64,000 nucleotides of DNA, taken from NCBI GenBank assembly GCA_965652565.1, contig CBFGWL010000004.1:19597-83596 (forward strand), given 5' to 3'. A program made the translations under genes and the position numbers. Shown in pieces: positions 44,304-53,556 of the stretch (the first letter of the stretch is position 1; each line of letters begins with the position of its first letter). The notes under the pieces are model-generated. The model was not told the DNA's origin. It ran no database searches and was given only the letters and a program-made list of their open reading frames with translations. Source of the stretch: RSA11 sp965652565 (lineage in GTDB: Bacteria; Actinomycetota; Thermoleophilia; Solirubrobacterales; 70-9).

Positions 44304-45929
44304 TCAGCCCTGCGGTTCGAGCAGGACCCCGGGGTTGAGCAGGGCGTTGGGGTCCACCGCGCGCTTTGCGGCTGTGAGGGCGGCGGCGAACGGGTCGGGA
44401 CGCTGGCGCTCGTACCACGGACGGTGATCCCGCCCGACGGCGTGGTGGTGCGTGATGGTGCCTCCGGCCGCGATGATCGCCTCGCTCACGGCCGCCTTGA
44501 TCGCGTCCCACTGCTCGACCTCCGCGCCGCGCCGTGCCGGGGCGAGCACCGTGAAGTACGGGGCGGGGCCGTCGGGGTAGACGTGCGTGAAGCGGCAGCC
44601 GATGCGCGGTGACCCAGGGCCCGTCGCGGGTGCCCCGCTGGCCTCGGCGGCCGCGCGCTGCGCCGCCTCGGTGACGGTCGCGTGGAAGTCGGCGAAGCGC
44701 TCCCAGGTGATCGCCGTCTCGAAGGTCTCGGTGAGCACGCCGAGCTGGATGAGCGAGTCCCGCAAGTACGGCGCGGCCAGGAACACCTGCCGCCAGGCGC
44801 CGCTCGCGTCGTCCCCGGCGCCGCCGCTCGTGCGGACCTCGCCCGGATCGCCGCCGTGCGCCCGGACGATGTCGAGCGCGAGGCTGAACCTGTCGTCGAC
44901 CGCGTAGTGCGCCGACTCGAAGCCGAGCATGAGCAGGGCGTGCTCGCCCGTGCCGGCGCCGGAGATCAGCGCCTCGGTGTGGTCGAGCAGGCGGCAGTTC
45001 GCCGGATCGAGCCCGGACTGGACGAGCTCGCGGACGGCCTCGACCCCCGCTCGGAAGTCGGCGAACGCGACCGGGCAGGAGGCCCGGAAGCGCGGGCGCT
45101 CGAGCACGCGCACCCAGGCGCGAGTGATCACGCCGAGGATCCCCTCGGAGCCGAGGAGCAGGCGGTCGGGGCTCGGCCCGGCCCCCGACCCCGGAAGCCT
45201 CCGGCTCTCCCATGTCCCGCTGGGCGTGAGCGCCCGGATCGACTCGACCATGTCGTCGATATGCGTGAGGCGGGTGGCGAAGTGGCCGCCGGCGCGCGTT
45301 GCGATCCAACCGCCCAGCGTCGAGAACTCGAACGATTGCGGGAAGCAGCGCAGGGTGTAGCCCCGTTCGCGGAGTTGTTCCTCGAGCCCCGGGCCGGTCG
45401 CGCCCGCCTCGATCAGCGCCGCGCGCGATACCTCATCGATCTCCAGCACACGATTGAGCCCGCGCAGATCGAGCGTGACGACGCCCGGGTACTCACGCGG
45501 CAGGCGCGGCTCGACCCCGCCGACCACCGAAGTGCCGCCGCCGAACGGGATCATGGCCAGCCCTTGCTCGGCGCACCAGTCGAGCACGCGGCCGACGTCC
45601 GCCTCCGAGCGCGGCATGGCGACCAGATCCGGCGCGTGCTCGAACTGGCCACGCAATCCGCGCACGATGTCGCGGTACGCCTTGCCGAGCGCTCGTGAGA
45701 CGCGCTCGTAGCGGTCGTTCGTGACGAGCCCGGCGAGGCTCGCCGGCGGCGCGACCCGCGGGGGCGGCAGCTCGATCGCCTCGAGCGTCACGGGCTCCTC
45801 GACGGGCTGGGGATCCAGGCCGATCCGATCGCGCACGAGCGGCGCGAGGGCCTCCACATCGGCGGCTGAGGGAGCCTGCGATTCGCGCCCCCAGCCCCAG
45901 TACTTCAGGCGATCCGGATTGCGGCTCAT
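44304..45929 (-). CDS. FAD-linked oxidase, alkyldihydroxyacetonephosphate synthase-like
   Basis: A 541-residue flavoprotein of the VAO/FAD_binding_4 family. The N-terminus LKYWGWG, the flavin loop MIPFGGGTSVVGG, the block PQSFEFSTLGGWIATRAGGHFAT and the C-terminal histidine triplet HHHAVGRDH (H494-H496) all match alkyl-DHAP synthase (AGPS), which swaps the acyl chain of acyl-DHAP for a fatty alcohol to make an ether bond. Glycolate-oxidase-like and DprE1-like alternatives lack this combination. It lies tail-to-tail with the acyl-CoA reductase gene, consistent with an ether-lipid pathway. Confidence 0.8.
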   Translation of the reverse strand: MSRNPDRLKYWGWGRESQAPSAADVEALAPLVRDRIGLDPQPVEEPVTLEAIELPPPRVAPPASLAGLVTNDRYERVSRALGKAYRDIVRGLRGQFEHAPDLVAMPRSEADVGRVLDWCAEQGLAMIPFGGGTSVVGGVEPRLPREYPGVVTLDLRGLNRVLEIDEVSRAALIEAGATGPGLEEQLRERGYTLRCFPQSFEFSTLGGWIATRAGGHFATRLTHIDDMVESIRALTPSGTWESRRLPGSGAGPSPDRLLLGSEGILGVITRAWVRVLERPRFRASCPVAFADFRAGVEAVRELVQSGLDPANCRLLDHTEALISGAGTGEHALLMLGFESAHYAVDDRFSLALDIVRAHGGDPGEVRTSGGAGDDASGAWRQVFLAAPYLRDSLIQLGVLTETFETAITWERFADFHATVTEAAQRAAAEASGAPATGPGSPRIGCRFTHVYPDGPAPYFTVLAPARRGAEVEQWDAIKAAVSEAIIAAGGTITHHHAVGRDHRPWYERQRPDPFAAALTAAKRAVDPNALLNPGVLLEPQG

Positions 45930-45996
45930 GGCCGCAGCCTAGGGCGCCGCGCGGGCGCCGGCATGCGGCCCGCGCCCGTGCGCCGCCCGCAGGCGG

Positions 45997-47490
45997 CTAT
46001 CTCTTCCGCTTCTTCGCCTTGCCGCCGAACTCGAACGCCCCGATGTCGCAGCGTCCTTTGCGCTGGTAGCCGCGCTGGTCGCGCTTCGGGCAGCCCTGCC
46101 CCTTGTTGATCGCGGGGCTGCCGCGCAGCAGGGCGTGGGTTCTCGTTGGGCCGCCGTAGTTGCCCAGGGTGTCGAGGCGGGGGAACGACGGGTCGGCGAC
46201 GGTGCCGTTCGCGATGTCGCCCGGTCCGTCCGTGTCGCAGGTGTCGTCGCCGAAGAAGTTGTGGCCCAGGGACGCATCGGACGCCGGGGAGCCGCAGTCC
46301 TCGGTTTCGGCGTAGTAGAGCTTGCGGTTGCGGGTGATGATCGAGTTCTTGTAGGTGACGGCGGCGTTCTCGTAGATGCCGACGCCGTCGGACGCGCGGT
46401 TGAAGGCGATGGTCGAGCTGCGAATGTCGACGTCGCCGTCGGCGTAGATGCCGCCACCGTACCCGCCGTAGTAGCTCGCGTGGTTTTGGGAGACGGTCGA
46501 GTTGATCAGCTTCAGCGAGCCGCCGTCAACGTAGATCCCGCCCCCGTACCAGCCCGAAACGTTGCCCGAGACGGTCGAATCACGCAGCGTGACGCCGGAT
46601 TCGTACGTGTAGATCCCCCCGCCGTACCCGTAGTCGTATGCCCCTGACGTGTTGCCGGTCACGGTGAGCTTGGAGAGCGCTACCTTCTCGCTGTAACCGA
46701 CGAGGAGGCCGCCGCCGTAGTTGGTGTCGGTCGCGTTCCCGGTGAACTTCGTCCCAGTGATCAACGTCTTGCCCTCGGCGTACCAGATCGAGGCGCCTCC
46801 CCCGTAGCCGTAGTCGGCGCTGTTGTCCACGAAGGCCGAGTTGCGGATCGTCACGTCGTCGGCGCCGTCGGTGTAGAAGCCGCCGCCGTAATCGGCGGAT
46901 TCGTTCTCGATGAACTTCGAGCGCGTGATCTTTACGTCGCTTGCGATATCGGCGTGGTAGACGGCGCCGCCGATGTCCTCCGCCGTGTTGTGCACGAAGC
47001 GCATCCGGTCCAGCGCCAGGTTCCCCGCGCTGCGATGGTCGATCGCCCCGCCGTAATCCTCGGTGTCCCAGCCGTTGCGGATCGTCATCGCGACGAACTT
47101 CGCACGGCCGGAGGCGACGTCGAAGACGCTCTCATGGATCTTCTCACCGTTGCCGTCGACCACGGTGTGCCTCTCGCCCTTGCCGACGATGGTGACGGGG
47201 CCCGTGATGTTGAGGTCGCCGCTCGCGTTGTCGTTCTCGGAGCCGGTCAGCTTCAGCCGGTGGATCCCGCGCCCGAGCACGATTCGGTCGGCGCCCTTGC
47301 CTCGCCTGCAGCCGCCGAACTTCTTGTCGGTGTTGGCGGCCTGGATCGCCTCGCGCAGCGCGCACTTCTTGCTGCCGCCCGCCCCGAACTCGTCCTTCGT
47401 GGTGGTGACTTCGATCGTCGCCGCGGAGGCCGTAGCCGCCCCCACCAGCATGACCGTGACTCCAGCGAGCAGTGTGCGAGCGAGCTTCAT
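45997..47490 (-). CDS. Secreted right-handed beta-helix protein (CSLREA-type)
   Basis: A 497-residue exported protein. The signal peptide ends near ATASA, followed by KKCALREAIQAAN, the start motif of the CSLREA family. Then many 20-25-residue rungs occur with YGGGIY-type turns (at least six YGGG copies) and S/T/N-rich stacks (RNSAFVDNSADYG, DSTVSGNVSG). This is a parallel beta-helix of the pectate-lyase or polymorphic-outer-membrane-repeat type. The end is GAFEFGGKAKKRKR. No catalytic residues are evident. I start at the ATG at 47490, which has AGGGGGAAC upstream. Likely a surface or extracellular structural or binding protein. Confidence 0.8.
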   Translation of the reverse strand: MKLARTLLAGVTVMLVGAATASAATIEVTTTKDEFGAGGSKKCALREAIQAANTDKKFGGCRRGKGADRIVLGRGIHRLKLTGSENDNASGDLNITGPVTIVGKGERHTVVDGNGEKIHESVFDVASGRAKFVAMTIRNGWDTEDYGGAIDHRSAGNLALDRMRFVHNTAEDIGGAVYHADIASDVKITRSKFIENESADYGGGFYTDGADDVTIRNSAFVDNSADYGYGGGASIWYAEGKTLITGTKFTGNATDTNYGGGLLVGYSEKVALSKLTVTGNTSGAYDYGYGGGIYTYESGVTLRDSTVSGNVSGWYGGGIYVDGGSLKLINSTVSQNHASYYGGYGGGIYADGDVDIRSSTIAFNRASDGVGIYENAAVTYKNSIITRNRKLYYAETEDCGSPASDASLGHNFFGDDTCDTDGPGDIANGTVADPSFPRLDTLGNYGGPTRTHALLRGSPAINKGQGCPKRDQRGYQRKGRCDIGAFEFGGKAKKRKR

Positions 47491-47643
47491 GTTCCCCCTG
47501 TCAGCAGGTGTGGTTCGTAGGCCGGGCGCGGCGTTCACTGCGCTCAGCGATAAGCGCGAGCGATCCTCTCCGAGCGAACGGTCGCTGTCAAGGTCTTCAT
47601 CGCGGCCGGCTCAGCGGGCGTGAAACCGTAACCTTGCCGCGCG

Positions 47644-48525
47644 ATGAAGCCGCTTTTGGTTTCCCTGCGGCCGCAGGAATGGATCAAGAACCTGCTGGTG
47701 TTCGCGGGGCTCGTCTTCTCGCGCCAGTTCGACGAGGGGGGCGCCGTCGCCGATGCCACGCTCACCTTCGCCGCCTTCTGCGCGATCTCGAGCGCGGGTT
47801 ACCTCGTCAACGACCTGCGCGACCGCGAGCACGATCGGCTGCATCCGGACAAGCGTCACCGGCCGCTGGCGAGCGGCGCGCTCGCGCCGGGTACGGCGCT
47901 GACCGCCGCCGTCGCGCTCACGGTGCTGGCGCTGGCGGTCGCCTGGGCCGGCGTCTCCTGGGAGGTGGCGGGGATGGTGGCCGTCTATGGAGTCGTGACG
48001 GCGGCCTACTCGCTCTTCCTCAAGCGGCTCGTGATCCTCGACGTGATGACGATCGCCTCGCTGTTCATCCTGCGGGTCGTCGCGGGCGCGGTCGCGGTCG
48101 ATGCGACCGCATCCGAGTACCTGCTGGTGTGCACCGCGATGCTCGCCCTCTTTCTCGGGTTCACCAAGCGCCGCCAGGAGGCGATGCTGGAGGCCGCCCC
48201 GGTTGACGAGTCGCTGGGCCGCCGCACGACGCGCCCGGTGCTCGAGCACTACTCGCTGCCGTTCCTGGATCAGATGATCGCGATGGTCACCGCGACGGCG
48301 ATCGTCACCTACGTGATCTACGCGGTGAATTCGCCGTTTGCGGGCAGCAAGATGCTCGCCACCGCGCCCTCGGTCCTCTACGGGATCTTCCGCTACCTCT
48401 ACCTGATCTACGACCGCCGCGACACGCGCTCGACCGCGGCGATCCTGGTGGAGGACCCGGGCATGGTCTTCGCCGCCGTCAGCTACCTGGCCTCGGCGTT
48501 CTTCGTGCTCTACGCGCTCGACTGA
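47644..48525 (+). CDS. UbiA-family decaprenyl-phosphate phosphoribosyltransferase-like
   Basis: A 293-residue polytopic membrane prenyltransferase. RPQEWIKNLLVFAGLVFS at the N-terminus and LVNDLRDREHDRLHPDKRHR (the NDxxDxxxD magnesium site) match the DPPR-synthase branch of UbiA proteins. The second aspartate-containing site is weak. In mycobacteria this enzyme (Rv3806c) makes decaprenylphosphoryl-phosphoribose, precursor of arabinan. No DprE1/DprE2 genes are visible here. A TAACCT box ends nine bases before the ATG. Confidence 0.82.
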   Translation: MKPLLVSLRPQEWIKNLLVFAGLVFSRQFDEGGAVADATLTFAAFCAISSAGYLVNDLRDREHDRLHPDKRHRPLASGALAPGTALTAAVALTVLALAVAWAGVSWEVAGMVAVYGVVTAAYSLFLKRLVILDVMTIASLFILRVVAGAVAVDATASEYLLVCTAMLALFLGFTKRRQEAMLEAAPVDESLGRRTTRPVLEHYSLPFLDQMIAMVTATAIVTYVIYAVNSPFAGSKMLATAPSVLYGIFRYLYLIYDRRDTRSTAAILVEDPGMVFAAVSYLASAFFVLYALD

Positions 48526-48531
48526 GCGCCG

Positions 48532-48549
48532 GCGCCCAAGCATGGGCGC
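48532..48549 (+). terminator. Short hairpin after the UbiA-family gene
   Basis: GCGCCC (48532-48537) and GGGCGC (48544-48549) form a 6-bp stem with a six-base loop, seven bases after the stop. It lacks a T tract, so termination is uncertain. Confidence 0.3.
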
Positions 48550-48670
48550 AGGATGAGCGCGGATTGACCTGGAAATGGGCGGCGCCCCTGTCGCACGATC
48601 CGGCCATGGTGCGAAATCGGCTGAGTGGAGCGGAGCGAGCGGGTGTGCTGCTCCGGGGGAGGACGACGCG

Positions 48671-49657
48671 ATGAAGGTGCTGGTGACGGGAGCGAGCGGA
48701 TTCGTGGGCTCGCACACCGTGGCGGCGTTGCTCGCCGAGGGCTACGAAGTGCGCGCCACCGCGCGCGACAGCGGGCGGGTGCGGCGAGCTCTGGCTCAGC
48801 TCGACTGTGTCGACGAGGCGGAGGTGGTCGCGGCCGATGTGCTGGACGAGACGGCGCTCGCCCGCGCGGTCGCAGGGTGCGACGCGGTGATCCACGCGGC
48901 TGCCGCCTACACACACGACCGTCGCGAGGCCAAGCGCGTGCTCGAACTCAATCCCCGCGCCACCGAGACCGTCCTGCGCGCGGCGGCTCGCGCCGAACTG
49001 GAGCGCGTGGTCCATGTCTCGTCGTACGTGGCGCTCCTGCCGGCGAAGCGGCCGCTCTCCCCGGACTCTCCGGTCGGCGACCCGCCCACTCCGTACGCGC
49101 GCTCCAAGGCCGCCGCGGACGAACTCGCCCGGCGCGCGCAGGCGCGCGGCGAGCCGGTGACCATCGTGTACCCCGGGATGGTGTGGGGCCCGCACGATCC
49201 GGGCCTCGGCGAGAGCTCTCGCCTGGCCCGGGACATCGGCCGCGGCCTGGTGCCGGTCGGCGTGCCCGGCGTCGTTCCCCTGGTCGACGTGCGGGATCTC
49301 GCGCGCGTACACGCCGGTTGCCTGCGCCGGAACGGCGGCCCGCGGCGCTACCTCGCGACCGGTGAGCAGCTGTCGATGCGAAGGTTGCTGGCGTCGATCG
49401 CGGCCCTGGCGGGCAGGCGCGCCCCTGTTGGCACGATGCCGCCGCGCGCCTTTCGCGCCGCGGGCCGTGCCATGGACGCTCTCCAGCGCGTGTGGCCGTG
49501 GCGGCTTCCCCTCAACGGCCAGGCGCCCTGGACCGTCCTGAACACGCCGGCGTGCGACCAGACCGCGACCGAGCGCGACTTGGACTGGCGCCCGCGCCCC
49601 GCCGAGCTGACGCTCAGCGACACGGTTGCTTCCCTGCGTGAACGGGGGCTGCTGTGA
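48671..49657 (+). CDS. NAD-dependent epimerase/dehydratase (extended SDR)
   Basis: A 328-residue extended SDR. The cofactor motif is VTGASGFVGSHTV (residues 5-17), the NAG-equivalent is AAAAYTHD, the catalytic serine is in HVSSYVAL, and Y-x-x-x-K is YARSK. GPHDPG and VPLVDVRDLARVH are typical of the dihydroflavonol-reductase-like group. The start is the ATG at 48671 with GGGGGAGG before it. It overlaps the following secreted repeat gene by four bases (GTGA). Substrate unknown. Confidence 0.85.
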   Translation: MKVLVTGASGFVGSHTVAALLAEGYEVRATARDSGRVRRALAQLDCVDEAEVVAADVLDETALARAVAGCDAVIHAAAAYTHDRREAKRVLELNPRATETVLRAAARAELERVVHVSSYVALLPAKRPLSPDSPVGDPPTPYARSKAAADELARRAQARGEPVTIVYPGMVWGPHDPGLGESSRLARDIGRGLVPVGVPGVVPLVDVRDLARVHAGCLRRNGGPRRYLATGEQLSMRRLLASIAALAGRRAPVGTMPPRAFRAAGRAMDALQRVWPWRLPLNGQAPWTVLNTPACDQTATERDLDWRPRPAELTLSDTVASLRERGLL

Positions 49658-51435
49658 TCCGGGTGCGCCTGGGCGTTGCGCTGGCTTGCGCGGCGAGCCT
49701 GATCGCCGGCGCCGGGCCGGCGCTCGCCGCCGACGGCTCACTCGATCCAACCTTCGGGGGCGCTGCCGGGCAGCGGGGGCTCGTCACGCACTTCCCGGAT
49801 CGCGAGTTCGTGGTGGGCGGGGTGGCGGTGCAGCCGGACGGGCGGGTCCTGGTGGCAGGCGGCATCGATGCGGAGCCCCCCACCAGCGCCAGCCGCAACC
49901 TCGTGGCCGCGGTCGTGCGTCTGCGCGCGGACGGGTCCCTGGATCCGAGCTTCGGGGACGGCGGGCTCGCGACGATGGAGCTCTCCACGGGCCCGAATCA
50001 GGAGGACATCGCCTACGATCTCGCGCTCGCTCCGGATGGCCGGATCGTGTTGGCGGGCCAGACCGCCGTCAATCCCGGGTCGCTCAGCACGACGAGCTCG
50101 TCGACGTTCATCGTCCGCTTCTTGCCCAACGGCGCGCCGGACCCGTCGTGGCGGACGGATGGCGCGTTCGTGGTGAACCTCTCGGGCTCGGGGCCCGGAG
50201 ACGGAGCGCGCGCGGTGACGATCGACGGCCAGGGGAGGGTCCTGGTCGCGGCGTTCGTGCGCCCATCGCCCGAGGTGGCCCGGTTCGCGATCATGCGTCT
50301 CACCGCGTCTGGCGAGCGCGACCACTCGTTCGGCCCTGCCGAGGCAGGAGGGGTGGTGGAGGTCGGTTACGGCGCGGATGAGACGGCGGTGCCGCGGGAC
50401 GTCGCCGTCGACGATGAGGGACGGATCGTCGTCGTCGGCAGTTCGATCGAGCCGCTCACGACCACTCCGCCGATCTTCACGCACGAGTCACCGGCGATCG
50501 TGCGCCTGCTCGACGACGGCTCGCGCGATCAGGCGTTCGCGGGCCCGATCGGGTCGACCACTGGATCCTTCAAGTTTCCCGCTTTCGGTGGGGCGAGCTT
50601 CGAGTCGGTGGCGCACGACGAAGAGGGCGACATCCTGATGTTCGGCACGGTCGACACGATCATCCCCTTTGGGCCCGGCGAGGTTGATCTCGACTGGTAC
50701 TTCGCCCGCCTGCGCGGAGTCGACGGGCGTCCGGACGAGACCTTCGTCGGCCCCAGGGGCGATGCTGCCGGCTATTTCAGCCTCCCGGTGAGGGCCTTCG
50801 GCGGCGGATTCCCGGACGATCCCGGCGAGGTCGGCCACGAGGCGGTTCTCGACGCGCGCGGGCGGATCGTCGCCGCGGGCCTCTCGGGCTCGATGGCGCT
50901 CGCCCGGCTCGACAAAAGCGGCGCGATCGACCCCACGTTCGTCGGCGACCGGCACGGCGGCTCGCCCAAGGGCGAGTCCGGCCGGGTCTTCTTCGGGCCT
51001 ACTTCGCCGCTGTCCATCGGGGTCGACGCGCTCGCGATCGACGGAGAGGGGCGGCTCGTGGTCGCCGGCGGCCATGGGGTTGCCGGTGGCGGTCTCACCG
51101 TGGCGCGTCTACTGGGAACCGACCGTCCGCCCGAGACCAGGCTCCTGCGGGGCCCCCGCCGGAAGGTGGTGACTCGAAGAGCGCGCGTGACGCTGCGTTT
51201 CCGCCTCGGCTCGAACGAGGCCGGCTCCACCTTCCGCTGCGCGTTGCGCGGGCCGGGAGCGCCGAAGCGGTTGCGCCGGGAGCGCAAATGCCCACGCGCC
51301 CTGGCCGTCAAGGTCCGGGCGGGCGCGAAGGGCGGCAAGCCCCGCGGGCTGCGCTTCGTCGCGCGCGCGGTCGACCCGACCGGCAACGCCGACCCGAGCC
51401 CGGTGCGCCGCGCGTTCCGGGTGGTGCGCCGCTAG
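49654..51435 (+). CDS. Secreted delta-60 repeat protein with C-terminal Ig-like domain
   Basis: A 593-residue exported protein. The signal peptide ends near ALAADG. About seven delta-60 repeats follow (DGSLDPTFG, DGSLDPSFGDGG, NGAPDPSWRTDG, SGAIDPTFVG and others), spaced roughly 50-70 residues, each with a GRIVVAG-like strand; they probably form a beta-propeller. From about residue 490 a C-terminal module (PPETRLLRGPRRKV, STFRCALRG, ARAVDPTGNADP) resembles Ig-like domains frequent in Solirubrobacterales. Adhesion or carbohydrate binding is possible. It overlaps the epimerase upstream and shares its stop (CTAG) with the convergent ATPase gene. Confidence 0.8.
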   Translation: MIRVRLGVALACAASLIAGAGPALAADGSLDPTFGGAAGQRGLVTHFPDREFVVGGVAVQPDGRVLVAGGIDAEPPTSASRNLVAAVVRLRADGSLDPSFGDGGLATMELSTGPNQEDIAYDLALAPDGRIVLAGQTAVNPGSLSTTSSSTFIVRFLPNGAPDPSWRTDGAFVVNLSGSGPGDGARAVTIDGQGRVLVAAFVRPSPEVARFAIMRLTASGERDHSFGPAEAGGVVEVGYGADETAVPRDVAVDDEGRIVVVGSSIEPLTTTPPIFTHESPAIVRLLDDGSRDQAFAGPIGSTTGSFKFPAFGGASFESVAHDEEGDILMFGTVDTIIPFGPGEVDLDWYFARLRGVDGRPDETFVGPRGDAAGYFSLPVRAFGGGFPDDPGEVGHEAVLDARGRIVAAGLSGSMALARLDKSGAIDPTFVGDRHGGSPKGESGRVFFGPTSPLSIGVDALAIDGEGRLVVAGGHGVAGGGLTVARLLGTDRPPETRLLRGPRRKVVTRRARVTLRFRLGSNEAGSTFRCALRGPGAPKRLRRERKCPRALAVKVRAGAKGGKPRGLRFVARAVDPTGNADPSPVRRAFRVVRR

Positions 51436-53480
51436 TCCCGCTCGCCGTAGAGCTCGCGCTCCCACAACCACGCGGCGATCCGCTCCTCGCCGCGGCGCAG
51501 GTGGCGGCGGTACGTGCTGAGCGGCAGGTCGAGCGACTCCGCGGCGAGTTCCTGGGTGCGGGCCGGCCGCAGGTAGGTGCGCGCGAGCACCTGCGCGAGC
51601 CGTTCTGCCTTCGGGTCCGCGCGCAGGGCGTTGGCGGCCTCCTCGATCAGCCCCCGGAGCGCGTCCGTCGCGTCGTCCTCGCCCGCGCCCTCACGCACCA
51701 GCCGCGAGCGCAGCAGCGGATTGCGCGCCAGCCCGGCGTCGTCGTGGAGGCGGCGCAGCGCATCGCGCACGGCCTCGTCGAACTCCTCGCGCGCGAGCGC
51801 CACGACCGGCTCTGTGACCGGGGTGGCGGGGCTGATGCCGTCGGTGAGCTCGCGCGCGGCCGCGCGCTCGAGCCACGCCTCGGCGCCAACGCGGCGCCAG
51901 TCGTGCGCGAAGACCGCGAACCGCCGCTCCCCGATCTCGTACTCCGCGTCGGGCACGCGCTGGAAGTCGATGTACTCCATGAGCGGCGCCGCGGCGTCGG
52001 CGTCGGCCCAGACGCCGATCAGCTCGAGGGCGAGTCCGGGGCGCGTGAGCCAGTCGGTCGTGTCGACGATCGTCACGACGTTGAGCGTGGGCGAGGGCGC
52101 TTGGTAGTGCTCGGCGTCGATCAGCGTGCGCGCGGCCATCACCTCGTCCCCCGGGCGAGGCGCCTGCGCCTGCGCGTACTCCCACATCGCCCGCGCTCCG
52201 GGATCCGCGGCGATGTCGGCGCTGTCGAGCGCGTGCAGGGGCAGGCGCAGCAGAAACCCGCGCGGGCGCTCGCTGGCCTCGCGCACGACGACGAATGCCT
52301 CGGGGCAGCGCTCGAGCCAGTGCGCGACCCAGCGGGCGCATTCCGCGCCCTCGTGCCGCTCGGTCATCGCCAGCAGGGCCTCGCCGTCCCCGGGGCGCAG
52401 CGCATCGCCGTAGGCGCTCCCGAACGAGGCCCAGTCCCACTGGGTCGCCGTGAACGGGTTCGAGCGGTGCAGGAAGACGAGATCGGCGGCGGCCGCGCGT
52501 GGGTCGCCGGCGCCCGCGCGGGCGCGCTCGATCGCGTGCCGGCGCACGCGCTCGCGCAGGCGCTCGTACTCGCCGGGGGCGCGCCAGCGCAGCTCGGTGT
52601 CGAGCACGTCGCGTACGAGGTCGTGCGGGTAGAGGCCGTCGGGCGTGTGTTCGACGAACGAGAGCGTCGCGAGCCAGCCGAAGAGCTCGCGAGCGTCATC
52701 GAGCTCAAGCGCCGCGCGCAGCAGATCCTCCGTCGTCACCCGCGCGTGCGCGCACGCCTCCAGGGCGCGACGGTGCAGCTCGGTGGGCACGTCGGTCACG
52801 AAGCGCTCCTGCAGGGCGCGCACGACGTCGGGGGCATCGCGGAGCTCGGGGAGGGGACAACCCGGGCTCTGCCGCGCCAGGTCGGCGAGCAGCGCGAGGG
52901 CTAGAGGGTGTCCGTGTGTGCTGCGCACGGCGGGTTCGGCCTGCTCGGCCGGGATCCGCGCTGCGCGCAGGTACGCGCGCGCTTCCTCGGCGCCGAGGTT
53001 GCGCAGCGGCAGCACGTGCAGCAGCTCGTGCCAGGCCGGATCGCGCGACCAGCCTGGGCCGGGCGGGTTGCGCCCGGCGATCACGACGAGCGTCCCCTCC
53101 GGGAGCGAGGGGATGAACCGCTCTCGCAGCCACTCGTCGATACCAGCCCCCGCCTCGTACGTGTCGATCAGGATCACGGGACGCTCGTCGCCGGGCGCCA
53201 GCGCGATAGCCTCGCGGAAGGCCGGCGGAGAGGCGCCGGTGACGCGCAGGTCCACGAATCGGGCGCGGGTTCCGGCCTCGTCGGCGAGGACTCGCAAGAG
53301 CGCGCTCTTGCCGACCCCGCCCGGCCCGTGCACGAAGAGCACCGTGAACGGCGGCCGATCCTCGGCAATGGCCGACCTGAAGAGCTCGAGCTCGTTCTCG
53401 CGGCCTACGAAGCGACGACGGCGAGCGCTTCGCAGGCGCTCGCTGACCGTTCCTGAACGCCCCTCGCTTTCCCCCATCAT
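51432..53480 (-). CDS. STAND-type ATPase, probable transcriptional regulator
   Basis: A 682-residue protein. An N-terminal AAA/STAND NTPase starts FVGRENELELF, with Walker A VHGPGGVGKSALL (about residue 40) and Walker B RPVILIDTYE. A winged-helix-like region follows, and then a long helical middle. The C-terminal segment ELAAESLDLPLSTYRRHLRRG looks like a helix-turn-helix, in the way many LuxR/SARP-type STAND regulators end. I start at the ATG at 53480 (second ATG at 53477); a longer frame reaches into the neighbouring acyl-CoA dehydrogenase gene and is not supported. Ligand and targets unknown. Confidence 0.75.
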   Translation of the reverse strand: MMGESEGRSGTVSERLRSARRRRFVGRENELELFRSAIAEDRPPFTVLFVHGPGGVGKSALLRVLADEAGTRARFVDLRVTGASPPAFREAIALAPGDERPVILIDTYEAGAGIDEWLRERFIPSLPEGTLVVIAGRNPPGPGWSRDPAWHELLHVLPLRNLGAEEARAYLRAARIPAEQAEPAVRSTHGHPLALALLADLARQSPGCPLPELRDAPDVVRALQERFVTDVPTELHRRALEACAHARVTTEDLLRAALELDDARELFGWLATLSFVEHTPDGLYPHDLVRDVLDTELRWRAPGEYERLRERVRRHAIERARAGAGDPRAAAADLVFLHRSNPFTATQWDWASFGSAYGDALRPGDGEALLAMTERHEGAECARWVAHWLERCPEAFVVVREASERPRGFLLRLPLHALDSADIAADPGARAMWEYAQAQAPRPGDEVMAARTLIDAEHYQAPSPTLNVVTIVDTTDWLTRPGLALELIGVWADADAAAPLMEYIDFQRVPDAEYEIGERRFAVFAHDWRRVGAEAWLERAAARELTDGISPATPVTEPVVALAREEFDEAVRDALRRLHDDAGLARNPLLRSRLVREGAGEDDATDALRGLIEEAANALRADPKAERLAQVLARTYLRPARTQELAAESLDLPLSTYRRHLRRGEERIAAWLWERELYGERD

Positions 53481-53556
53481 CACGGTGATTATCGCCCGGC
53501 CGCCCGGCCTCGCCAAGCGCGCCGGCGACCGTCGACCGTTAGAGTCCCGCCACCCC

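Noticed and set aside
44304..45929. DprE1 (decaprenylphosphoryl-ribose oxidase) as identity of the FAD oxidase, prompted by the nearby UbiA-family gene
   Set aside because: The C-terminal HHH triad, LKYWGWG start and PQSFEFSTLGGW block match alkyl-DHAP synthase rather than DprE1.
45997..47490. Repeated short segments as a possible CRISPR or DNA repeat array
   Set aside because: The periodicity is at protein level (beta-helix rungs with YGGG turns) with variable codons and lengths; there is no uniform repeat and spacer.
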